Assembly: GCA_045645805.1 (NCBI GenBank)
Contig: JAZRJL010000015.1
Coordinates: 1-18,871, forward strand
Source of the DNA: SIG440 sp045645805
GTDB lineage: Bacteria > Bacillota > Clostridia > Monoglobales > Monoglobaceae
DNA length: 18,871 bases
Direction of reading: 5' to 3'
Under the pieces are notes generated by a model. It worked only from the letters and a program-made list of their open reading frames with translations. It was not told the origin of the DNA and did not search any database. Of the stretch, positions 5,867 through 13,821 are shown one piece after another; the stretch's first letter is position 1; the number at the start of each line of letters is the position of its first letter. The translations under genes were made by a program, and so were the position numbers.

Positions 5867-7900
5867 ATGGCTTTGTTTAAATGTAAAATGTGCAGTGGTG
5901 AACTTGATGTTATGGAAGGTGTTACCGTTATTGAATGTGAATATTGCGGAACCAAGCAGACTGTTCCTACAAGTAAGGATGAAAATTTGCAAGGGCTTTT
6001 TAATCGTGCAAACATTTTGAGAATGAAAAGTGAATTTGATAAAGCCGAACAGCTTTATGAAAAGATTATAGAAAAAGACGAAACTCAAGCAGAAGCTTAT
6101 TGGGGACTTATTCTCTGTAAATACGGAATTGAGTATGTTGAAGATCCTGAAACATTCAAGAGAATTCCCACCTGCCACAGAACCTCTTTTGATTCCATTA
6201 TAGCTGATGAAGATTACAAGTCTGCACTTGACTTTGCAGATTCTGTTCAGCGTGGAATTTACGAAGCAGAAGCAAAGGAAATTGACAGAATCCAGAAAGG
6301 TATTCTGGAGCTTTCGCAGAAGGAAGAACCATACGATGTTTTCATCTGCTATAAAGAGACGGATAACGACGGAAAAAGAACTCAGGATTCTGTCATTGCC
6401 AATGATATATATTATCAGCTTACTCAGGAAGGCTTAAAGGTTTTTTATGCAGCAATCACCCTGGAAAACAAACTCGGCTCGGCTTACGAACCGTGCATTT
6501 TTGCTGCGTTAAATTCCGCAAAGGTTATGCTCGCAATCGGCACAAAACCTGAACATTTCAACGCCGTATGGGTTAAGAATGAATGGTCGAGATTTTTGAA
6601 GATTATTCAGAAAGATCGTTCCAAGCTTTTGATTCCCTGCTACCGTTATATGGATGCATACGAATTACCTGAAGAATTCGCACATCTTCAGGCACAGGAT
6701 ATGTCTAAAATCGGTTTTATCAACGATGTTGTTCGTGGTATAAAGAAGGTGGTAATGCCTGAAGAAACAAAGCAGACAACTGTAAAAGAAACTGTTGTTG
6801 CAGGAAACAACGCAAATACTGATCCACTCCTGGAACGAGCATTTATGTTCCTTGAAGATGGTGACTGGAATTCTGCCAATGAATATTGCGAGAAGGTTTT
6901 AGATATTGAGCCAAAATGTGCCGAAGCATATCTTGGTAAGCTTATGGCGGAGCTTCATGTAAAAAAGCGAGATACTTTGAAAAACATTGAAAAACCTTTT
7001 AACGATAACAATAACTATCAAAAAGCAATTCGTTTTGGAAGCAATGAATTAAAAAGCGAACTTGAAGGGTGCATTTCATACATAAAGGATAGAAATGAAG
7101 AAGAAAGACTGAAAACTGCATATGCAAAAGCCATAAATCAAATGAATACAGCGACAACTGAAGAGGGATTTAAAGAAGCTTCTTCTATGTTTGAGGGCAT
7201 TGCTGATTATAAAGATTCGAAAGAATTGAGAGAACAATGCCTTGAAAAAGCAGAAATTGCAAAAAAAGATAAACTATATAATAAGTGTATGGAAATATTT
7301 AATGGGGTTGCACCATCAACTATAAAAAATTGGGAAGCTGCACTATTGGGATTCAATAAGCTTGAAGACTATAAAGATTCAAAGCAAAAAGCAGTAAAAT
7401 GCGCTGAAAGGATTGAGCAGTTAAAAGAAAAAACTGAACAGGAACGTATTGAAAAAGCAAAAAAAGAAGAAATTGAAAAAAAGAAAGCCGAGATGTATAG
7501 TAAGTATAAGGAAAAATATCCTTTAGTAAAAAAGAGTGCGGGGCTTGATTCGGAGATAAATAGGCTAAAGGCACAAGTCCGTGAGTTGGAAAACAAAAAA
7601 GAAAATCAAAAAGTTGGAAAAGGCACAAAAATTCTTTTGGGAGCAGGAATCTTTCAATTTGGGCTCGGGTTATTGATGTTTCCCATAGACGAACCTACTA
7701 TTGGTGTTTCAAATTGTATTTTTGGGCTAATATGGTTTGCAGGCGGATTTTTTTCTTTTAAGGGACTATTTGAAGCAAAGAGAAGCATAAATGCTCAGAT
7801 AGAAAATCACAAAAAACAAATAACAGAAAAAACCGAATTGTTAAATGAAATCAAGAAAATCCCAACTTTTGAGGAATATCTAAAAGAATTAAACGAATAA
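5867..7900 (+). CDS. Zinc-ribbon/TIR protein 1 with coiled coil and C-terminal membrane hairpin
   Basis: 677 residues. Order of parts: zinc ribbon (C6-x2-C9, C24-x2-C27); TPR-like helices (about 42-90); TIR domain (about 155-295) opening with YDVFICYKETD, with the expected catalytic Glu at 200 (LENKLG) and a WxxxE motif at W235-E239; then a second helical module (320-365) and repeats carrying the signature DYKDSK (448-452, 501-506). A lysine/glutamate-rich coiled coil follows (515-580), then two hydrophobic segments (about 588-606 and 613-633) and a final coiled coil. TIR domains cleave NAD+ or make cyclic ADP-ribose-type signals in bacterial immunity; here that is inferred. The hydrophobic hairpin should place both ends in the cytoplasm. 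RBS GGTAGGA is 7 nt upstream. It is the first of three paralogues in the operon. Confidence 0.88.
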   Translation: MALFKCKMCSGELDVMEGVTVIECEYCGTKQTVPTSKDENLQGLFNRANILRMKSEFDKAEQLYEKIIEKDETQAEAYWGLILCKYGIEYVEDPETFKRIPTCHRTSFDSIIADEDYKSALDFADSVQRGIYEAEAKEIDRIQKGILELSQKEEPYDVFICYKETDNDGKRTQDSVIANDIYYQLTQEGLKVFYAAITLENKLGSAYEPCIFAALNSAKVMLAIGTKPEHFNAVWVKNEWSRFLKIIQKDRSKLLIPCYRYMDAYELPEEFAHLQAQDMSKIGFINDVVRGIKKVVMPEETKQTTVKETVVAGNNANTDPLLERAFMFLEDGDWNSANEYCEKVLDIEPKCAEAYLGKLMAELHVKKRDTLKNIEKPFNDNNNYQKAIRFGSNELKSELEGCISYIKDRNEEERLKTAYAKAINQMNTATTEEGFKEASSMFEGIADYKDSKELREQCLEKAEIAKKDKLYNKCMEIFNGVAPSTIKNWEAALLGFNKLEDYKDSKQKAVKCAERIEQLKEKTEQERIEKAKKEEIEKKKAEMYSKYKEKYPLVKKSAGLDSEINRLKAQVRELENKKENQKVGKGTKILLGAGIFQFGLGLLMFPIDEPTIGVSNCIFGLIWFAGGFFSFKGLFEAKRSINAQIENHKKQITEKTELLNEIKKIPTFEEYLKELNE

Positions 7901-7952
7901 ATTGAACTTTTGTATTTGTGTATCGAGTGAACTAATAGGAGTGCAATAAAAT

Positions 7953-10379
7953 ATGGCAATATTAAAATGTAAAATGTGTGGCGGAGATTTGAATATCACC
8001 GCTGAGGAAAAGATTATAGAATGTGAATATTGTGGCTCAACGCAGACTGTTCCTGATGGTAGCGATGAAAAGAAAACCAATCTTTTCAATCGTGCGAACA
8101 GACTTCGTATGGATAACGAATTTGACAAAGCTTCGGGAGTATATGAAAGCATTGTTTCGGAGTTTCCAGAAGAAGCTGAAGGATACTGGGGACTTGTTTT
8201 GTGTTCCTATGGTATCGAATATGTTGACGATTCCAAAACAGGCAAAAAGATTCCTACCTGCCATAGAACTCTTACCTCTTCCGTTATGGATGATGATAAT
8301 TTTGTTCAGGCGTGTGAGAATGCCGATGTTGTCGCTCGTGGTATTTATCGCGAGGAAGCAAAAGCTATTGACAAATTGCAACAAAAAATTATTGCCGTTG
8401 TAGAAAACGAAGAGCCTTATGATGTATTCATCTGTTATAAAGAAACTGACGATATAACAAAATCAAGAACGGAAGACAGCCTGATAGCACAGGATATTTA
8501 CACCGAGCTTATCAAAGAAGGGTACAAAGTGTTTTTCGCCCGTGTAACTCTCCGTGATAAAGCCGGAACGGAATACGAGCCATACATATATGCTGCATTA
8601 AAATCTGCGAAGATTATGCTTGCAATTGGCACAAAGTTTGATTATTACGATGCAGTATGGGTAAAAAATGAATGGAGTCGTTACATCTCTATGATGGCTG
8701 ATGACAGTTCAAAACATCTTATACCGTGCTTTAAAAATCTTGATGCTTATGATATTCCTAAAGAATTTAAAAACCTCCAGGCACTTGATATGGGCGAGGT
8801 TACGTTCTTTAAGAATTTAACTGATAATGTTGAACGTTTTATACCCAAAGAAACTAAAGTAACAATGGAAGAAATATACTCAGAAGGCAATACAACTTCT
8901 GTTGACTCTCTTTTAAAAAGAGCTTTTATGTTCCTTGAAGATGGAATTTGGAATAAAGCGGATGAATATGCCGAGAAAGTGTTAGACGTATTCCCAGAGT
9001 GCGGCGAAGCATATTTATTAAAACTGATGGTTGATCTTAAAGTAACTAAACAAGAAGATTTAGCAGAATGTGAGTCTTTTGAGAAAAATCAAAATTATCA
9101 AAAAATTGTGCATTTTGGGAAAGATGATCTTAAAAATCAAGTTCAAAATTATTTGATTCAAACGACCCAAAGAATATCACAAAAACAAAATTATTATATA
9201 GTAAATAACGGTATTAAAAATGTTATTGCATCTCAATCTCGCACAGTAGGCTTGAAAGCAGATGGTACTGTTGTAACTACAAGTTTCCGTGATGAGGTTA
9301 CTGCCTGGAGAAACATTGTTGCAATTTTCAAAGGAATATTCAGTACTATAGGCCTGAAAACAGATGGAACTGTTCTTGCTACTGGTTTTAACTATGATGG
9401 TGAATGCAATGTGGAAGACTGGGAAAATATTGTTAGTGTTGCTTGTGGTAGAGACTTTACAATAGGCCTAAAAAAAGATGGTACCGTTGTTGCTGCTGGT
9501 AATAACAAAAAAGGACAATGTAATGTTCAAAGTTGGAAAGATATTATTGCTACATATGTAGGATTGGATTTCACAATAGGTTTAACAGTAGATGGTACCG
9601 TTATTGCTACCGGAGATTTACCTTCTGAAAAATACGATTTTCGATCTTGGGAAGACATAGTTTCAATCATCACTTCACCAGATGGTGCTTATGTAGCTGG
9701 ATTAAAAGTAGACGGAACGGTTGTTGCTACAGGATATGATAAATATGGACAGTGTAATGTTAGCGATTGGGACAACATTGTTAATATTTCCGGAAATAAA
9801 TTTCATATGGTGGGATTAAAAGTAGATAAAACAGTTGTTGCTACAGGTCTAAACACCAGTAACCAATGTAACGTTAGCGATTGGAGAGATATAGTGTCTA
9901 TCTCTTGTGGTTCTGATCATACAGTAGGATTAAAAGCAGACGGGACGGTTATTGCTACAGGTAATAATGATTTTGGGCAGTGTAATACTGAAGATTGGAA
10001 GAACATCGTTGCTATTTCTTGTAGTTCTGATCATACAGTAGGATTAAAAGCAGACGGAACGGTTATTGCTGTTGGTAGGAATAAATACCAAGAATGTAAT
10101 GTTGATACTTGGGAAAATATTGCTCTTCCAATAGGAACTAATAATTACGATGAATTTCTTAAATTAAGAGGAAAAGAAATAGATATTGCTGTTAAACAGC
10201 AGGAAGAAGAATTACAAAGACTAAATCCTGATGAGAGAAAAAAATTAGATGAATACCGCAAATGTGAGCAACAAATTAATTCATACAAAAGACAAGGCGT
10301 TTGCCAGCATTGTGGCGGTAATTTCAAAGGTTTGTTTACAAAAAAATGCGTGAATTGTGGTAAGCCAAAAGATTATTAA
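7953..10379 (+). CDS. Zinc-ribbon/TIR protein 2 with RCC1 beta-propeller and C-terminal zinc ribbon
   Basis: 808 residues. The first 390 or so parallel TIR protein 1: zinc ribbon (C6, C9, C24, C27), TPR-like helices, TIR (about 155-297, YDVFICYKETD), WxxxE at 236-240 and the helical module after the TIR. The tail differs: eight RCC1-type repeats (about 422-726) with the recurring pattern xxGLKxDGTVxATG...QCNVxDWxxIVxI, then a helical stretch and a four-cysteine zinc ribbon (C784, C787, C799, C802). No membrane segment is visible, so it should be soluble. At the position of the expected TIR catalytic glutamate (TLE in the two paralogues) it has TLR (Arg201), so enzymatic activity is doubtful. 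RCC1 propellers serve as protein or DNA docking platforms. Gene spacing is 52 bp upstream and 14 bp downstream. Confidence 0.88.
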   Translation: MAILKCKMCGGDLNITAEEKIIECEYCGSTQTVPDGSDEKKTNLFNRANRLRMDNEFDKASGVYESIVSEFPEEAEGYWGLVLCSYGIEYVDDSKTGKKIPTCHRTLTSSVMDDDNFVQACENADVVARGIYREEAKAIDKLQQKIIAVVENEEPYDVFICYKETDDITKSRTEDSLIAQDIYTELIKEGYKVFFARVTLRDKAGTEYEPYIYAALKSAKIMLAIGTKFDYYDAVWVKNEWSRYISMMADDSSKHLIPCFKNLDAYDIPKEFKNLQALDMGEVTFFKNLTDNVERFIPKETKVTMEEIYSEGNTTSVDSLLKRAFMFLEDGIWNKADEYAEKVLDVFPECGEAYLLKLMVDLKVTKQEDLAECESFEKNQNYQKIVHFGKDDLKNQVQNYLIQTTQRISQKQNYYIVNNGIKNVIASQSRTVGLKADGTVVTTSFRDEVTAWRNIVAIFKGIFSTIGLKTDGTVLATGFNYDGECNVEDWENIVSVACGRDFTIGLKKDGTVVAAGNNKKGQCNVQSWKDIIATYVGLDFTIGLTVDGTVIATGDLPSEKYDFRSWEDIVSIITSPDGAYVAGLKVDGTVVATGYDKYGQCNVSDWDNIVNISGNKFHMVGLKVDKTVVATGLNTSNQCNVSDWRDIVSISCGSDHTVGLKADGTVIATGNNDFGQCNTEDWKNIVAISCSSDHTVGLKADGTVIAVGRNKYQECNVDTWENIALPIGTNNYDEFLKLRGKEIDIAVKQQEEELQRLNPDERKKLDEYRKCEQQINSYKRQGVCQHCGGNFKGLFTKKCVNCGKPKDY
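9911..10070 (+). repeat. Near-identical DNA repeat units inside the RCC1 coding region
   Basis: A 46-bp stretch beginning TTCTGATCATACAGTAGGAT occurs at 9911-9956 and again at 10025-10070 with one difference, exactly 114 bp (38 codons) apart. The other propeller blades are more diverged, so the last two arose by recent duplication or conversion. Confidence 0.85.
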
Positions 10380-10393
10380 AGAGGAGAGATTTT

Positions 10394-10948
10394 ATGTGTT
10401 GCGAATGTTTTTTTAAAATATTAAATTTCTTGAATTCAAATTTATTTCAGGCTATATTAATTATTATAACAGCGTATATTACATTGGCGATTTATTTTCA
10501 TCAGAATAGACAAAGGCGAAAAGAAGCTGCAGCAATTGTATATCTGCAAATAGAAGCTATAAATAAGAATATCAATGATAATATGCAATACATTGACGAT
10601 AACAAATTTGATACTAATGGAATTTGGCGAGCATTAAAATTATATGAGGAAAATTCATGGGTGAAATATAGACAAATTCTTTATACTCAATTATCTAAAA
10701 CTGAAATAAAGATTTTAAATGAATATTACGAATATGCATCTATATTTAATAATCAACTGGATAGGTTACATAAAATGGTTTTTAGTATATATGAGGAGTT
10801 TTATCGCGAGCGAAAAATGAAATCAACTCTATCTGAAAAAGAAGTTCCTAAAATAAGGACATTTGGCATGCATATATCGACATTAAATGAATATGCACAT
10901 AAAATTAAGGAAATGTATAAAAAACTACCGTTAGACAAACTAATGTAA
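10394..10948 (+). CDS. Single-pass membrane protein of unknown function
   Basis: 184 residues, not recognised. A hydrophobic segment (about 17-36, LFQAILIIITAYITLAIYF) is followed by RQRRKE, so the N-terminus should face outward and the long C-terminal helical part (about 45-184) should be cytoplasmic. The N-terminus has three cysteines within five residues (MCCECF), a possible lipidation or metal site. The distal part is rich in Glu, Lys, Tyr and Ile, with probable long helices. RBS GAGGAG is close upstream; gaps of 14 bp and 21 bp to the flanking TIR genes make it an integral operon member. It could anchor the soluble TIR protein 2 at the membrane, but nothing in the sequence proves this. 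Confidence 0.75.
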   Translation: MCCECFFKILNFLNSNLFQAILIIITAYITLAIYFHQNRQRRKEAAAIVYLQIEAINKNINDNMQYIDDNKFDTNGIWRALKLYEENSWVKYRQILYTQLSKTEIKILNEYYEYASIFNNQLDRLHKMVFSIYEEFYRERKMKSTLSEKEVPKIRTFGMHISTLNEYAHKIKEMYKKLPLDKLM

Positions 10949-10969
10949 AATTAAAGGGGCGATAAATAA

Positions 10970-13804
10970 ATGGCAATATTAAAATGTAAAATGTGCGGTG
11001 GCGATTTAAATATCACCGCTGATGAAAAAATTGTAGAGTGTGAGTTCTGTGGTACAACACAGACAATTCCTGATGGTAGCGATGAGAAGAAAACAAATCT
11101 CTTTAACCGTGCTAACCGTCTTCGAATAGCAAATGAGTTTGACAAAGCAGCAGGTATATACGAAAGTATAATTGCAGAATTCCCCGATGAGGCTGAAAGC
11201 TATTGGGGACTTTGCCTTTGTAAGTTTGGTATTGAATATGTAGACGATCCCAAAACTGCAAAGAAGATTCCAACTTGTCATAGAACATCATTTGAAAGCA
11301 TCTTTGATGATGAAAATTACAAAATGGCAACCACAAAGTCGGATGTAATTGCACAGGGCGTTTATAAAGAAGAGGCAACAGTGATTGATAATCTTCAAAA
11401 GGATATTTTGTCCATCGTACATAAGGAAGAACCTTTTGATGTCTTTATCTGCTATAAGGAAACTGACGAGCTTGGTCAGAGAACACAGGATAGTGTTTTG
11501 GCTCAGGATATCTATGATGCTCTTACCGATAAAGGCTTTAAGGTGTTCTTCTCGAGAATTACTTTGGAAGACAAGCTTGGTAAGCAGTATGAACCCTATA
11601 TTTTTGCGGCACTCACTTCCGCAAAGGTTATGCTTGCGATAGGAACAAAGGAAGAATATTACAACGCAGTATGGGTAAAAAATGAGTGGTCAAGATTCCT
11701 TGCTTTAATGGATAAGGATAAGAGCAAAATGCTCATTCCCTGTTACCGTGATATTGACCCTTACGATATGCCGCAGGAGTTTAAAAATCTTCAGGGACAA
11801 GATATGTCAAAGCTTGGCTTCTTGCAGGATTTAGTAAGAGGTGTATCAAAGATTGTTGCTCCGGAGCAGAATAAGCCTGTTAATGCAGAGCCTGTACCGA
11901 CAACATCAGCAAATGCAACCACTGATTCACTCTTGAAAAGAGTATTTATGTTCTTGGAAGACGGAAACTGGAAAAGTGCAGAAGAATACTGCGAAAAGGT
12001 ACTTGATATCGATCCTGAATGCGCGGAAGCATATTTAGGAAAATTAATGTCCAGTATTCATTCCAGACGAAAGTGTGATCTTGTTAATTCCGAAAATGAG
12101 CTCGAAAAAAATCCAAACTATCAAAAAATTCTTCGCTTTGGAAATGAAGCGTTAAAGAAAGAACTTGCTGAATATGTTAAAAGAATACACGAGTTAAAAG
12201 CTCAAAGATCAGTACAACAAACCTATTCAAAAGCACTGGAACAGATGCAGACAAATACTATTTCGTCTTACAAAAATGCAATAAATTATTTGCAATCAAT
12301 TCGAGATTATAAAGATGCTACCGAATTAATAGAAAAATGCAAAAAAAGAATTGAGAAATTAGAGGAAGAAGTAAGGCAAAAAGCTAAAATAGATAAAGAA
12401 AATGCCGAGATTGCCCGAAAAAATCGTGAATACGATAAAGCAATCGGTTTAATGAAAGGTGAAAACAGTAACGATTATGCACAAGCTATGCGAATCTTTC
12501 AGTCACTTCCCGGTTGGAAGGATTCGGACGACAAAAAAGCTGAGTGCGACAGAATCATTCACGAACTTGTTTCAAAAGAAAAAGAATTAAAAGCAGAAAA
12601 AGAACACAAAGAAGAACTGGCTCGCAAAAAAGCAGAGGAATCTGCAAGGAAAACGAAGCTTGTATTAAAGATTGCCACTCCGATATTTATAGTAGGTATA
12701 ATATTTGTTGTTATTCTGACAAGTGTTATTATACCAAATAATAGGTATAACGAAGCAATCAAATTGATGGATTCCGGTGAATATAAAACTGCTATTGCAC
12801 GATTTGAAAAATTAAACGGTCATAAAGATAGCGAAGAAAAGATTGTAGAATGTAAGAACATCTTAAATGAAAACAAGTACAACGAAGCATTGCAAAAGTA
12901 CAATGACGGAAATCTTGCTGAATCACTTCCTGTTTTCTTTGAAATGATCGATTATAAGGATTCGAAAAATATCATAAAAGAAAGTGCCGTTAAGTTAAAA
13001 ACAAGAATTGCAACAGGTGTAGAACATTCGGTTGGACTCAAAGCTGATGGAACAGTTGTTGCTGTTGGCCATAATGAATACGGTCAGTGTAATGTACAAG
13101 ATTGGACAGACATTGTAGCAGTTTCCGCAGGTAATTTTCATACCGTGGGACTTAAGTCAAACGGAACTGTTGTTGCAACCGGACATAATGATACTGGAGA
13201 GTGCGATGTTATGGGTTGGACAGATATTATTGCAATATCAACAGGAAGTGACCACACAGTTGGATTAAAGTCTAACGGTACAGTTGTTGCTGTGGGAAGT
13301 AACCATAGTGATTTTAATGCACTTAATGTATTAGATTGGACAGATATTATCGCTATAGCTGGCGGTGATTATGCAACATATGGCTTGCGTTCTGATGGTA
13401 CAGTTATTACAACAAATCCGTACGAAAAAGATGGCCTGTTAAAGTGGGAAAATATTGTAGATATTTCTGCAGACAGCCATATAATAGCTATTAATAAAGA
13501 AGGTAAGATTGTTACGCTGAAAAAAGGACAATATGGTGAAGGAAAAGCATCAGAATGGGAAGAAAAATTTATTGCAGCATATGCTGGATCGTATCATACT
13601 GTAGGTCTTACTGAAAAAGGTATTTTAAAATTTGTGGGATTAGATCATGGTCCACGCAGTTTCTCTGGTTGGACAACCGATATAATTGCCGTTTCGTCAA
13701 GACGATATCATACCATAGGACTGCGTGCAGATGGTTCAGTTGTAGCCACGGGTGAAACCAAAAGTGGAAAATGTGATGTTCAAGATTGGAACTTGTTAAA
13801 ATAG
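10970..13804 (+). CDS. Zinc-ribbon/TIR protein 3 with TPR-like repeats, one membrane segment and RCC1 propeller
   Basis: 944 residues, the longest paralogue. It has a zinc ribbon (C6, C9, C24, C27), TPR-like helices, a TIR domain (about 155-295) with Glu200 in TLEDKLG and WxxxE at 235-239, and the common helical module (320-400). Then come helical repeats with DYKDA (447) and GWKDSD (515), a charged coiled coil (460-560), a membrane segment at about 566-588 preceded by ARKTKLVLK, two more TPR-like repeats (HKDSEE, DYKDSK), and seven RCC1-type repeats (about 680-943), a full propeller's worth. By the positive-inside rule the TIR half is cytoplasmic and the repeats plus propeller would be outside the cell. 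The N-terminal DNA is very close to TIR protein 2. RBS AAGGGG; 17 bp to the SPFH gene. Confidence 0.88.
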   Translation: MAILKCKMCGGDLNITADEKIVECEFCGTTQTIPDGSDEKKTNLFNRANRLRIANEFDKAAGIYESIIAEFPDEAESYWGLCLCKFGIEYVDDPKTAKKIPTCHRTSFESIFDDENYKMATTKSDVIAQGVYKEEATVIDNLQKDILSIVHKEEPFDVFICYKETDELGQRTQDSVLAQDIYDALTDKGFKVFFSRITLEDKLGKQYEPYIFAALTSAKVMLAIGTKEEYYNAVWVKNEWSRFLALMDKDKSKMLIPCYRDIDPYDMPQEFKNLQGQDMSKLGFLQDLVRGVSKIVAPEQNKPVNAEPVPTTSANATTDSLLKRVFMFLEDGNWKSAEEYCEKVLDIDPECAEAYLGKLMSSIHSRRKCDLVNSENELEKNPNYQKILRFGNEALKKELAEYVKRIHELKAQRSVQQTYSKALEQMQTNTISSYKNAINYLQSIRDYKDATELIEKCKKRIEKLEEEVRQKAKIDKENAEIARKNREYDKAIGLMKGENSNDYAQAMRIFQSLPGWKDSDDKKAECDRIIHELVSKEKELKAEKEHKEELARKKAEESARKTKLVLKIATPIFIVGIIFVVILTSVIIPNNRYNEAIKLMDSGEYKTAIARFEKLNGHKDSEEKIVECKNILNENKYNEALQKYNDGNLAESLPVFFEMIDYKDSKNIIKESAVKLKTRIATGVEHSVGLKADGTVVAVGHNEYGQCNVQDWTDIVAVSAGNFHTVGLKSNGTVVATGHNDTGECDVMGWTDIIAISTGSDHTVGLKSNGTVVAVGSNHSDFNALNVLDWTDIIAIAGGDYATYGLRSDGTVITTNPYEKDGLLKWENIVDISADSHIIAINKEGKIVTLKKGQYGEGKASEWEEKFIAAYAGSYHTVGLTEKGILKFVGLDHGPRSFSGWTTDIIAVSSRRYHTIGLRADGSVVATGETKSGKCDVQDWNLLK

Positions 13805-13821
13805 GATGGGAGGAAAAATAA

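Noticed and set aside
5546..6178. Minus-strand 210-codon open frame
   Set aside because: It lies opposite the promoter, the ribbon-helix-helix gene and the zinc-ribbon start of TIR protein 1; its composition is that of an antisense frame.
9230..10130. Regular repeats considered as a CRISPR array or minisatellite
   Set aside because: The period is 38 codons in an open frame and encodes RCC1 blades; there are no constant repeats with unique spacers.
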